64,000 nucleotides of DNA from Desulfofundulus salinus (GCF_003627965.1 NZ_RBWE01000001.1:1418769-1482768), one strand, 5' to 3'. Positions 46,187 through 54,256 are shown, numbered from the stretch's first letter. The notes: generated from the sequence alone by a model not told the origin. A program made the numbers and translations.

Positions 46187-46654
46187 ATGAGTTTTGATCT
46201 GGATAGATTGGCGGAGGAACTCCAGAAAAAAATCTGGTCACAATTCAGTGATGTAGTTATCGATCATGCCAACAATCCCAGGAACATCGGGAGCATTGAA
46301 GATGCAGACGGGTATGCCAGCGTTACCGGCTTATGCGGCGACACGATCCAGATCTGGCTGAAGGTAACGGATGGGAAAATTGGTGAAATTACCTTTTGGA
46401 CTGACGGCTGCGGCACCACCATCGCCGCCGGTAGTATGGTTACCGAACTGGCCAGGGGTAAGGCTCTCCCTGAGGCCTTGCAGATCACACCTCGTGACGT
46501 GCTGGATGCTCTGGGAGGACTGCCTGAAGAAAGCGTGCATTGCGCTTTTCTGGCGGCAAACGCCCTGCATGAAGCTATCAAAGATTACCGGAAATCTCAA
46601 GCCGGCCATTTCAATGGCGGCCCACAGACCAGATCGGGGGCCGAGGGTAAATAA
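46187..46654 (+). CDS. IscU/NifU-like iron-sulfur scaffold protein
   Basis: The 155-residue protein has the three scaffold cysteines with their contexts: GLCGD (near residue 50), DGCGTTIAAGSM (near 78) and VHCAFLAANAL (near 120). It assembles Fe-S clusters for transfer to apoproteins. The N-terminus carries an extra helical segment (LDRLAEELQKKIWSQFSD). Its position after the MinD/NifX genes suggests it supplies clusters to them. No IscS gene is in the window. Confidence 0.88.
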   Translation: MSFDLDRLAEELQKKIWSQFSDVVIDHANNPRNIGSIEDADGYASVTGLCGDTIQIWLKVTDGKIGEITFWTDGCGTTIAAGSMVTELARGKALPEALQITPRDVLDALGGLPEESVHCAFLAANALHEAIKDYRKSQAGHFNGGPQTRSGAEGK

Positions 46655-46682
46655 AGAGGAGGCACCCGGCTGGACTGAATGC

Positions 46683-47099
46683 CTATTGCCTGTGGCGTCC
46701 CTCCAATCCAAGGTACTCTTTGAGCGCTGCTTGAAGTACTTGGGAAAAATTAACTTTTCTTTCTTCGGCCATGTCGTTTAGCCACTTGGGAATGGTCAGA
46801 GTTTTTTTAACAGCCTTTTCTTCCATCCTGTCGCGAAATGGTGGCATCCAAACTTCGATAAGCACAATAGCTTGGTTGGGCTCTGCCTTGATTTGGCTAA
46901 TTTTGCTTGGCTCAGGGATGGCCATGCCCTCCTGTTCCATGCCGTACAGGTGGAGTGCTAATGCTTCTTTGGCCATGTGCAGGGCCTCTTCTTCAGTATC
47001 GCCGCAGGTAATGCATCCAGGAAGGTCGGGAAATTCGACTGAAATGCCGTCATCAGCATAATCAAAGATTGCTGGATATATATATCTCTCTTTTACCAT
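46683..47099 (-). CDS. hicB: HicB antitoxin
   Basis: The 138-residue protein has the HicB fold (YPAIFDYADDGISVEFPDLPGC, TEEEALHMAKEALALHLYGM) that binds HicA, and a C-terminal DNA-binding helix region (KKTLTIPKWLNDMAEERKVNFSQVLQAALKEYLGL) of ribbon-helix-helix type. It neutralises HicA and should repress the promoter at 47347-47375. Its ATG follows AAGGGGG. The gene lies 31 bp after hicA on the minus strand. Confidence 0.93.
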   Translation of the reverse strand: MVKERYIYPAIFDYADDGISVEFPDLPGCITCGDTEEEALHMAKEALALHLYGMEQEGMAIPEPSKISQIKAEPNQAIVLIEVWMPPFRDRMEEKAVKKTLTIPKWLNDMAEERKVNFSQVLQAALKEYLGLEGRHRQ

Positions 47100-47130
47100 T
47101 GTTAGATCCCCCTTACGAGGATATAGATTT

Positions 47131-47325
47131 TTACGCCTCTATCTCCGCTTGCTTAAAGATGCTTTTCACTGTTTTGGCTGGCAGGCTTTTCTTTGGGTGG
47201 GGGACGGTAACCAGCCCCTTTTTTATTGGATGCTTGAATTGGTGGTGGCTTCCTGTTACTCTGACTAACTGCCAACCGTCTTGCTTCAGTATGGTTATGA
47301 TTTCTTTTGAGGAGTATGTTTTCAT
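47131..47325 (-). CDS. hicA: HicA toxin (mRNA interferase)
   Basis: The 64-residue protein has the double-stranded-RNA-binding-like HicA fold with the catalytic His region VTGSHHQFKHP and the LPAKTVKSIFKQAEI helix. HicA cleaves mRNA independently of ribosomes. Its ATG follows GGGGAGA. Order hicA-hicB and the shared promoter are typical. Confidence 0.93.
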   Translation of the reverse strand: MKTYSSKEIITILKQDGWQLVRVTGSHHQFKHPIKKGLVTVPHPKKSLPAKTVKSIFKQAEIEA

Positions 47326-47346
47326 TGCCTTCTCCCCTTTGAGCAG

Positions 47347-47375
47347 ATTATAACACGTATAACTATACGTTTCAA
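47347..47375 (-). promoter_or_regulatory. hicAB promoter with operator palindrome
   Basis: On the minus strand TTGAAA, 17-nt spacer and TATAAT. The spacer contains the near-complete palindrome ACGTATA-AC-TATACGT (47355-47370), a likely HicB operator lying between the -35 and -10 boxes. Confidence 0.8.
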
Positions 47376-47489
47376 TTGGGTGCTGCCTTTTTTACACAAT
47401 GTTCAACCTGCTTGGGGAAAAGATGGTCAGTATTGGTGGCCAGGAGTGAAAAATTAGCCGCAAAGGGCCATGGTGGATGGCTGGCGGCC

Positions 47490-47650
47490 CAATGAATAGG
47501 GCCCTGAGTCACGCCTACTGGCGGACTCAGGGCCTGCTCAGTCCCGAATGCTATGAAGCAATCAGTCATGCTTGGCGAACTGCCGGATGCGGATCCGCAT
47601 GACCGGTGGCGGTAGAGGACGGGGGTTAGCCGCTCCCTCCTACTCGATTT
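47490..47650 (+). mobile_element. Probable group II intron 3' remnant (domains V-VI)
   Basis: 47580-47610 folds as a domain-V-like hairpin: CCGG, ATGCG, GATC loop, CGCAT, 2-nt bulge GA, CCGG. 47611-47648 resembles domain VI, ending CCTACTCGAT with an A 7 nt from the end as candidate branch point. Upstream lies an 11-bp inverted repeat (GGCCCTGAGTC 47500 / GACTCAGGGCC 47524). No reverse transcriptase or intron 5' end is visible. The 330 bp between hicA and cotJC hold only this and the hic promoter. Confidence 0.5.
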
Positions 47651-47656
47651 CTTAAA

Positions 47657-48229
47657 TTAAAACACCTTTTTCCGGGTCAACTCCTCCTGGACGTCAACCA
47701 GCGCCTCGCCGAAACGCTGGAAGTGCACCACTTCCCTTTCCCGCAGGAAACGCAGGGTATCCTTGACGCCGGGGTCGTCGGTCAGCCGGATCAGGTGTTC
47801 GTAGGTGGTGCGGGCCTTCTGCTCCGCCGCCATGTTTTCATGCAGGTCGGTGACCGGGTCTCCGGTGGCCTGGACGTAGGCGGCCGTCCAGGGTACCCCG
47901 CTCGCATCCACCGGGTAGACCGCCCGGTCGTGTTCGGCAAAATAAGCTCCCAGATCTTCCCGGCGCAACTGTTCCGGGGTGGCACCCTTCATCAGGCGAT
48001 AGATCATGGTACCTACAATTTCCCAGTGGGCCAGCTCTTCGGTGCCAATGTCCGTGAGCAGGCCTCGAGCTTTATTCGTGGGCATGGTGTAGCGCTGGGT
48101 TAAATACCTTACGGCAGCCGACAACTCGCTGTCGGGCCCGCCGTACTGGGCCATCAGATACCTGGCCATGCGCAGGTCGGTCTTATAGACCCTTACTGGA
48201 TATTCCAGCTTTTTTTCGTAAATCCACAT
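47657..48229 (-). CDS. cotJC: Spore coat protein CotJC (manganese-catalase family)
   Basis: The 190-residue protein has the ferritin-like Mn-catalase helices with metal-binding EELAHWEIVGTMI, HENMAAEQKARTTYEHL and REREVVHFQRFGEAL. CotJC is a spore coat protein in Bacillus and related genera. ATG 48229 follows GGAGAGG; a longer frame runs into cotJB. It is the last gene of cotJABC. The last codons lie a few bases from the group II remnant. Confidence 0.92.
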   Translation of the reverse strand: MWIYEKKLEYPVRVYKTDLRMARYLMAQYGGPDSELSAAVRYLTQRYTMPTNKARGLLTDIGTEELAHWEIVGTMIYRLMKGATPEQLRREDLGAYFAEHDRAVYPVDASGVPWTAAYVQATGDPVTDLHENMAAEQKARTTYEHLIRLTDDPGVKDTLRFLREREVVHFQRFGEALVDVQEELTRKKVF

Positions 48230-48245
48230 CCTCTCCAGTCCTTTC

Positions 48246-48503
48246 TTAAAATTGAATTTCCCAGGGCCAGGGATCTTCAACCCAGCGCCAGGGGTATTCG
48301 CTGGGCGAAAAGCCATAAGATACCAGCGGACCGTACATGCGCTCGTAATGGGCCTTCAGCTGGTTCAAGCGCTCGGTAACCAGGTTGTAATCATTTAAAG
48401 GCTCCTGTTCAGTGGGATGGGTGTCCAGGTAAAGGGTCAACTCTATGGCTACGAATTCTAATGCCATAATGTCATGCAGCAGTTGTAACCGCCTCGAGTC
48501 CAC
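48246..48503 (-). CDS. cotJB: Spore coat protein CotJB
   Basis: The 85-residue protein matches CotJB: MALEFVAIELTLYLDTHPTEQEPL, YERMYGPLVSYGF and a Trp-rich C-terminus (YPWRWVEDPWPWEIQF). It lies between cotJA and cotJC on the minus strand. Translation starts at GTG 48503 behind GGAAGGAGG. Confidence 0.92.
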   Translation of the reverse strand: MDSRRLQLLHDIMALEFVAIELTLYLDTHPTEQEPLNDYNLVTERLNQLKAHYERMYGPLVSYGFSPSEYPWRWVEDPWPWEIQF

Positions 48504-48535
48504 TTGTTTTCCTCCTTCCAGGGGGAAGTTACATT

Positions 48536-48745
48536 TTAATAGGGGTAGGGGCTGTAAAGTTCAGGGAAAAAGGTGCCTTTTTCCAGAGCTTCCGCCGGAC
48601 TGTAAGTTCTGCCGTAACGCTGGGGGGGTACATAGGCCTGCGCCAACCGTAGCGGGGGGTAAAAGGCAGTGGTATGGGCGACCAGGGGAGCGTCTGCGGC
48701 GGCTGCTTTTACTTCCTGCTCTGGCGTTTTTTCGGGAGTGGTCAT
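48536..48745 (-). CDS. cotJA: Spore coat associated protein CotJA
   Basis: The 69-residue protein has the CotJA-like LAQAYVPPQRYGRTYSPAEALEKGTFFPELYSPY. It is the first gene of cotJABC. GGAGG precedes the ATG. A sigma-E promoter is expected upstream; the sequence TCATATTAT near 48770 on the minus strand resembles a -10 element but no convincing -35 is found. Confidence 0.92.
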   Translation of the reverse strand: MTTPEKTPEQEVKAAAADAPLVAHTTAFYPPLRLAQAYVPPQRYGRTYSPAEALEKGTFFPELYSPYPY

Positions 48746-48870
48746 TCTGACAAGCCTCCTCTAAATGGTATAATATGAAAATCTTACTAATACAGTATGT
48801 TATGTCAGCAGATAATGACACCGCAAAAAGTGTAATACTTTTAGCTTCTTGTCCACAATGATGAGCTACT

Positions 48871-48909
48871 GACAAAAGCCCCCGGCGGGTGGCGCCAGGG
48901 GTTTTTGTC
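48871..48909. terminator. Bidirectional terminator-like hairpin
   Basis: GACAAAAGCCCC (48871) pairs with GGGGTTTTTGTC (48898-48909) around a GC-rich loop. It touches the abfD stop codon and serves abfD on the minus strand. Confidence 0.65.
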
Positions 48910-50347
48910 ATTCCGCAATGCCGGCTAGGTTTTTGGCCAGCTTTTTCTTTTTTTCCAGGTCGGTGAGGGCGAACAGGGCCATCTTTTGGGCCTGGGGAGA
49001 CCCGGCCCCGTGCCACGTGCCTGCGCCGTGCAGGCCGGCGCACCAGTTTTGAATGAACTTGGCTATGCGCAACCTTAACTCGGCAGGTGCGGCCGCCTTC
49101 ATGAATTTCCTGATGTACTGGGCCGTTTCTGGATTTTCCAGTTCCAGTTCCGAGGGCATGGTCACGGCCATACCACCCCCAATATCCCCGGCCCATTTCA
49201 TGATTTCCCAAAACCCGTCAGCTACGGTAAGCTTGGCCACATTGCCAAAGACGTCGTCCGGCTGGTAAAATCCAGAACCCGCCGGTTCTTCCCGGCCTTT
49301 TACGGCAGCAGCTATGGCACAGGCGTAACAGGTTTCCCTGACCCGGATCATATCGGTAATTTTTTCGACAATGTGCGGGGCTTTATGGACACCCGAATAC
49401 TCTGCCGCCAGTTGAGACGCTCCAATGATCAAATCCGCAAATCCAACTTTGCAGGCACCACCGCAATTCATGCGGTGGGTTTTGGCAAAGCGGGCAATCA
49501 GTTTGCCGGTAAATTGGGTTTCACCGCACAGGAAGACCCTCTCCCAGGGAATAAATACGTTTTCAAAAACCATAGTACAGGTTTCCCTCTGGCCGTACAG
49601 GGGATTACCCAGGTATTTAATATCCGGGATCACTTCCCGTTCGGCTGTAAAGGGAGTGTACTGGCTGATATAGGTGATGCCGGGAGCGCCGTTGGGAACC
49701 GCAAAGGCTACGGCAAAGTTTTCCTCCCCGGGGCGCATGGCCATGGTCGGGATAACCACCGTTTCATGGCACCCGATAGCCCCGCTCTGGCTTACCTTGG
49801 CACCCCGCACCACAATACCGTCGGAACGTTTTTCCACCACGTGGACATAAACGTCCGGGTCTTCCTGTTGCGCCGGACGCCTGGTTCTTTCTCCCTTCGG
49901 ATCGGTAACGGCACCGCTTACGGCCAGGTCATTTTCCTGCAAGTATTTAAGGTAGTTTATAAACCGCTGGTGATATTCCGTTCCCAGGTCCCGGTCCATT
50001 TCCCAGGTGACACCCGCCAGGGCGTTGAGTGTATCCGCCCCCACACACCGGTAGTTGCATGTCCCCAGCACCTGACTGGTTAAAAGGGCCATCTCGGCCC
50101 GCATTTCCAGGTCATGGATACTCTGGGCAATGTGCAGGCAGCGGCTGACCCGTTCACCGGTATAAGGCGATATGGCTGTCATAATCTCTTGATATTGCGG
50201 GTCTTCTGCCAGTTCATACACCCGCGCGTTGGCCCGGACTACAGTCATGGTAGTGGGGTTTTCTAAGAGATTCACCTGCTTGCCTCCCAGAAATATCCTG
50301 GGGCTCAGATCTTTCATGCTTTCCATGTATTCTGCCGCTGTTTTCAA
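48908..50347 (-). CDS. abfD: 4-hydroxybutyryl-CoA dehydratase / vinylacetyl-CoA isomerase-like flavoprotein
   Basis: The 479-residue protein belongs to the 4-hydroxyphenylacetate 3-hydroxylase / AbfD family. AbfD uses FAD and a 4Fe-4S cluster held by three Cys and one His to dehydrate 4-hydroxybutyryl-CoA to crotonyl-CoA. Visible ligands are C97-x3-C101, H291 and C299-K300. The loop is HRMNCGGACK, with C295 where I recall a Tyr in the clostridial enzyme and one extra residue between His and Cys. TTG 50347 lies 9 nt after GGAGG. An IS element ends 46 bp upstream of the start. Function as a true AbfD versus a paralog is open. Confidence 0.82.
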   Translation of the reverse strand: MKTAAEYMESMKDLSPRIFLGGKQVNLLENPTTMTVVRANARVYELAEDPQYQEIMTAISPYTGERVSRCLHIAQSIHDLEMRAEMALLTSQVLGTCNYRCVGADTLNALAGVTWEMDRDLGTEYHQRFINYLKYLQENDLAVSGAVTDPKGERTRRPAQQEDPDVYVHVVEKRSDGIVVRGAKVSQSGAIGCHETVVIPTMAMRPGEENFAVAFAVPNGAPGITYISQYTPFTAEREVIPDIKYLGNPLYGQRETCTMVFENVFIPWERVFLCGETQFTGKLIARFAKTHRMNCGGACKVGFADLIIGASQLAAEYSGVHKAPHIVEKITDMIRVRETCYACAIAAAVKGREEPAGSGFYQPDDVFGNVAKLTVADGFWEIMKWAGDIGGGMAVTMPSELELENPETAQYIRKFMKAAAPAELRLRIAKFIQNWCAGLHGAGTWHGAGSPQAQKMALFALTDLEKKKKLAKNLAGIAE

Positions 50348-50365
50348 TGCAAAACACCTCCATGC

Positions 50366-50383
50366 CAATCCCAGAGGGGATTG
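50366..50383 (-). other. Hairpin directly upstream of the abfD ribosome site
   Basis: CAATCCC / GGGATTG stem with AGAG loop, 3 bp from the GGAGGTG site. It may affect translation or be the stub of a control element cut by the IS. Confidence 0.35.
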
Positions 50384-50393
50384 AATTTTCTAG

Positions 50394-52305
50394 GAGCCTG
50401 TTGCAAAATAGTCTCTTTTTTCTGCTGAAAAGCCACTTGCAAAAATTTTGGATTACAATTAATGGTAATCTGTCATAGAAACAGGCTTAAAACATGTTTG
50501 AACCAGCTAATAACCATTTGTTTTACGGGTATTTTCCTTATTTTACCTGTATTTGGGCAGACTACCCCCTATCCACTAGCCAGGACCGGTGTAGTGCCAT
50601 TTATTGCCATATCGTTATGGGGAAAAGCAGCAGTTACTTTTTGATTAAGCAACTTCCAGTAACGTTTAAAGTTAACCACAGTGGCAACTAAAAGCGCCTG
50701 CAGGGTTACTTTGGCCAGACCAAGATAACGAGCTTTTCGCAGGCCATGCATCACCATTTCCGCCTGCTTTCTCTCGATCTTGCAGCGTTCGGGATATTTA
50801 CCGGCAAACTCCTCGGTTTTTTGAAAGGCCCGACCCTCCTGGAGGTAGCGTTCGTAGGCATTTACCGTGACTGTCCGTCTACCCTTTTTGTTTCTGGTAC
50901 ACTGGTTTAATAAAGGACAGTTTTGGCACTGTTCCGGGGAAAAGAGAAATACTTTGAGCCGGCCCGTTTTTTTGTCATAGATTTTTTCAGGTGCGATTTG
51001 ACCGGCTGGGCAGCGGCAGATCTGTCTGTCCAGGTCAATTTCAAAAGCCGATTTGGGGAAACAGCCATCTTTCCCGATTCCTTCGGGGACAGGGCTGATC
51101 ACTTTAATCTGGCGGGTGGCCATTTCTTCCCTGACCCTGCCCGTGCCATAAGCAGTGTCAAAGATCGCTTCCTCTGGCCGGCGCTCTTCGGGTTGCTGGT
51201 CGACAAGCGCAAAAGTTGCCTCTGAATCGTGGGTGTTCCCGGGGGTTACGGTAACGGCGGTGATAAATTCACTTTCTTTATCTATGGCGGTATGGCTCTT
51301 GTAGCCGTCAAAGAGCCGGGAGTGAGACTTTCTTCCGTGGCGCATTTCGGGATCAGTGGTGGAAATGACCCGGTCCTTGGCCACCCCCCGTTTTATGGTT
51401 ACCGAGCCGTCTTCCTTTTGTTCTATATCCTGGGTGGCTACCGTCAATAGGAGGTCTTTTAATTCCCTTTCTTTACAGGATAATTCCATCCCCTCCGTTG
51501 CGCTAATAATCGTTAAGGCATCCTGGTAAAGCTGGTTTAACAGCCTTTCCCGTTCGGCGGGGTCTTCCCAGTTGATTTTGGGTTTGCCCTTGCCCTGATA
51601 ATTAAGATTCAGCCTCAATTCCGGGAAATCAGGGCGTTTTTTCAGGGCGCTCAAAAGTTTTCTTATGGCCAGCCGGATTAAAGTGTAGGTGTCCTGGACC
51701 GCTCCGGCACCCAGGACGTAGGTGGAGTCCATGATCTGTTGAACACATTTAGCGGGAAGCAACCCTTTGGCTTCCGCCGCCTTCAGGATTTCTTCAAAAG
51801 CGGCGCGTTCTTTCTTGTTCAACAATAACCTGGCCCGAAACCGGCACAGGTCGGTATGGTCAAATCCTGCTTCCCCCAGGGAAAGGTTCAGTGCTACTTT
51901 CCAGCGCAGGTCGTATAAAGCACGTTGTTCCGCTTCCCGGTCTGATACCCGGTCGTGAAACTGCAGCAGGAGCACCTTGACCAGGCGGCTGGGTGGGATG
52001 GACGGACGTCCGCAGGAGGCATAGCAGTCGGCAAATAGTTCGTCCCGGAAGATATCGTCAGCCTGAGAGAAGCCATAGTAAAAGCTGTCTTCGGGAACGA
52101 GGGGCTTTTGCTCCCAGGCCTGCAGGACGTCGATGTTCGTAAATTTCAATTGTTGTTTTTGGCGGCCCAGCATTTCAAATTACCAACCTCTATCTAATGA
52201 TACCTTAGATATTCGACAAATTGCTGGTCAATTCCTTCTAAATGGAAAATCTTATGGTTTTTCCGTTAGATTTTTGTGGGTGGTAAGGAGTTTTGCAACA
52301 GGCTC
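50394..52305 (-). mobile_element. IS1182-family insertion sequence
   Basis: The element is bounded by perfect inverted repeats: CTAGGAGCCTGTTGCAAAA at 50390-50408 and its exact complement at 52291-52309. The CTAG at each end is palindromic and could be a 4-bp target duplication. The element is about 1.9 kb with one intact transposase. It stands between the start of abfD and the upstream region it once had, in the same orientation as abfD. A 6-bp-arm palindrome (GATTAC-N8-GTAATC, 50451-50470) lies in its left end. Confidence 0.88.
50569..52173 (-). CDS. IS1182 family transposase
   Basis: The 534-residue protein has the N-terminal IS1182 domain (FTNIDVLQAWEQKPLVPEDSFYYGF, ADCYASCGRPSIPPSRL), a DDE RNase-H core with DSTYVLGAGAVQ, DPEMRHGRKSHSRLFDGYKSHTAID and FDTAYGTGRV, and a Cys-rich insert (CRCPAGQ, CQNCPLLNQC). 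All expected parts are present and uninterrupted, so the element may be active. ATG 52173 lies about 130 bp inside the right end. Confidence 0.93.
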   Translation of the reverse strand: MLGRQKQQLKFTNIDVLQAWEQKPLVPEDSFYYGFSQADDIFRDELFADCYASCGRPSIPPSRLVKVLLLQFHDRVSDREAEQRALYDLRWKVALNLSLGEAGFDHTDLCRFRARLLLNKKERAAFEEILKAAEAKGLLPAKCVQQIMDSTYVLGAGAVQDTYTLIRLAIRKLLSALKKRPDFPELRLNLNYQGKGKPKINWEDPAERERLLNQLYQDALTIISATEGMELSCKERELKDLLLTVATQDIEQKEDGSVTIKRGVAKDRVISTTDPEMRHGRKSHSRLFDGYKSHTAIDKESEFITAVTVTPGNTHDSEATFALVDQQPEERRPEEAIFDTAYGTGRVREEMATRQIKVISPVPEGIGKDGCFPKSAFEIDLDRQICRCPAGQIAPEKIYDKKTGRLKVFLFSPEQCQNCPLLNQCTRNKKGRRTVTVNAYERYLQEGRAFQKTEEFAGKYPERCKIERKQAEMVMHGLRKARYLGLAKVTLQALLVATVVNFKRYWKLLNQKVTAAFPHNDMAINGTTPVLASG

Positions 52306-52488
52306 CTAGAAACCTGATTCATAGCAAGAACAAGACCAGGTTACAAAAGCGCTCAACAAATCCCGTGGATGCGTTATTTGTCAGAAACTAGATCCTCCCA
52401 GGGCTTATAAATTTTATAGGGATTGTAAACCTTAAGTGACAGCCGGCAAAATTACCGGATCCGACATTAGTTGCCGAGGTGGGAACCC

Positions 52489-53211
52489 GTGTTACATCCT
52501 GCGCCGAAAAGTTTTACCCACATTATGGTCATGGCAGTTATTTTTTGCCTGTTTTATCGGGTGGCGGTTCCATTAGAAGCAGCTCCTTCCAGTAACATCC
52601 TGGCCGGACGCGTGATCGTAATTGATCCCGGCCATGGTGGGGACGACCCCGGGACGGTGGGATGTCATGGCATTGTGGAAAAGGATGTGGCTATGGAAAT
52701 CAGCCGGCGGGTGGCGGATGTTTTCCGGCGGACCGGGGCCCGGGTGGTGCTGACCAGGGATGGGGACCGGGAAACGGCGGGTCCCGGGGAAAGCGGTGGG
52801 GAAAGGATAGAAGCCCACGATTTGGCCCGCCGGGTGGAGCTGGCCAACAAATGCGGTGCCCATCTTTTCCTGAGCATTCACTTAAATCATTTTTCCGAGC
52901 CCGATGAATACGGGGCACAGGTATTTTACCAGACCGGTTCCCAGGAAAGCCGCAAACTGGCCGAGGCCATCCAGGCCGAACTAAACAAGAACCTGGTGGA
53001 TTCGGGGCGCCAGGCTTTGGCCGGCGATTTTTACGTCTGCCGCAACTCCCGCATGCCGGCAGTAATAGTAGAAGTGGGGTTTTTAAGCCACGAACGGGAA
53101 TCCCGGCAGCTAACCGATCCCGCCTATCAGGAACGGGCTGCCCGGGCCATCCTCCAGGGTGTGGTCAATTACTTTCAGGGCGACAGGGGGGAGGTGAAAC
53201 AGCATGGTTAA
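52489..53211 (+). CDS. cwlD: N-acetylmuramoyl-L-alanine amidase CwlD
   Basis: The 240-residue protein has an N-terminal signal anchor (about residues 10-28) and an Amidase_3 domain with zinc ligands: His in IDPGHGG, Glu in VEKDVAM, His in SIHLNHF, and catalytic Glu in VIVEVGFLSH. CwlD makes muramic-delta-lactam in the spore cortex together with PdaA. GTG 52489 follows GAGGTG by 7 nt. The 315 bp between the IS transposase and this gene contain the IS right end and a 180-bp leader without visible genes. Confidence 0.88.
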   Translation: MLHPAPKSFTHIMVMAVIFCLFYRVAVPLEAAPSSNILAGRVIVIDPGHGGDDPGTVGCHGIVEKDVAMEISRRVADVFRRTGARVVLTRDGDRETAGPGESGGERIEAHDLARRVELANKCGAHLFLSIHLNHFSEPDEYGAQVFYQTGSQESRKLAEAIQAELNKNLVDSGRQALAGDFYVCRNSRMPAVIVEVGFLSHERESRQLTDPAYQERAARAILQGVVNYFQGDRGEVKQHG

Positions 53212-54121
53212 CATTTTCCGCCTGGTGGTTTTTTTGCTCGTTTTAAGCCTGGCCGCCGGTCCCGCTGCCGCTGCAAGTCATAGTGTCCCGGTGACCGGGA
53301 GGCTTTCCAATCAACCGGTACGGAATATTGATTACTCACCTTTAAAAAAGCAGATGGAAAAATTTGTGCGCGAAAAAAAGTCCACCTTTGCCATTTATTT
53401 TGAGGATCTGGCCTCCGGCGCCAGTTTCGGCATTAATGCCGACAAACCAATGGTGGCAGCCAGCACAGTCAAACTGCCCATGGCCCTGTATATAAACCAT
53501 CTGGTGGTGCAGGGTAAAATGCACTGGCACGACCGGGTGAGTTACCGCAAGGCCACCGATTACGAAGACGGTTCTGGAGTGCTGCGTTACGAAGCCAGGG
53601 ACGGTGATACCTATTCCCTCCGCTTGCTTACCAATCTGGCCATCACCATCAGTGATAACGTGGCCTTTCGCATGCTGGCCAGGCACGTGGGCCGGCCGAA
53701 TTTTTATGCCTATATGAAGGAACTGGGTGGCCGCACGGTCTATCCAGGAGGTAAAAATTTGACCACCGCCCGGGATCTGGCCACCTATGTCAAGGCCACC
53801 CTGGATTTCGCCCGGCGCTATCCGCAGGAAGGCCAGCGCCTGCTGGATGATCTGGCCCACCCGTCTTTTCATATTGGCTTACCGGGACTGCTTCCGCACC
53901 AGGTCATGGTGGCCCATAAGGAAGGGGATTTAGATGGGGTAGCCAACGACTGCGGGGTGGTTTTTGGCCGGCGGCCTTACATCCTGGTGGTTTTGTCCAG
54001 CGGGGTAAAAGAGACCCGGGAGGGTTTTGCCGACATCGCCCGCTTAAGCAAGATGGCTTACGATTTTCAGGAGTCCCTCCCGGCAGCTGAAATATTCCCA
54101 TTATACCAATCACCGAAATAG
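53204..54121 (+). CDS. Class A beta-lactamase-fold serine hydrolase (secreted)
   Basis: The 305-residue protein has a signal peptide (residues 1-24, VVFLLVLSLAAGPAAAAS), S87-T-V-K90 (SxxK), SDN in ITISDN, and a KEG replacing the usual KTG (VAHKEGDLDG). Similar proteins in spore-formers sit near peptidoglycan genes and are not necessarily resistance enzymes. The KEG change suggests altered substrate use. It overlaps cwlD by 8 bp. Its stop codon is the first base triplet of a repeat. Confidence 0.8.
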   Translation: MVNIFRLVVFLLVLSLAAGPAAAASHSVPVTGRLSNQPVRNIDYSPLKKQMEKFVREKKSTFAIYFEDLASGASFGINADKPMVAASTVKLPMALYINHLVVQGKMHWHDRVSYRKATDYEDGSGVLRYEARDGDTYSLRLLTNLAITISDNVAFRMLARHVGRPNFYAYMKELGGRTVYPGGKNLTTARDLATYVKATLDFARRYPQEGQRLLDDLAHPSFHIGLPGLLPHQVMVAHKEGDLDGVANDCGVVFGRRPYILVVLSSGVKETREGFADIARLSKMAYDFQESLPAAEIFPLYQSPK

Positions 54122-54232
54122 ACACCCATGACGCTTTCAGCGTCACCAACAAAGGATGAAAATCGCTGCCGTTTTGCACGTAAGCGAACGGAGCGAGCGC
54201 GTGCAAACGGCGGGCAATTACTATTTTCAGGA
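54119..54232 (+). repeat. Palindromic intergenic repeat, family 1 (short copy)
   Basis: TAGACACCCATGACGC starts at the stop codon of the preceding gene and includes TGACGCTTTCAGCGTCA (54129-54145). A hairpin GCCGTTTTGCACG (54168) / CGTGCAAACGGC (54200) follows, then GGCAATTACTATTTTCAGG. Ends match the 14.6 kb copy while the core is only about 20 bp. Confidence 0.75.
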
Positions 54233-54256
54233 TAAGGGTAAGGAGGTTTGCACTAA

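Noticed and set aside
48760-48800. Sigma-E promoter for cotJABC
   Set aside because: A TCATATTAT -10-like box is present but no -35 at proper spacing could be defended.
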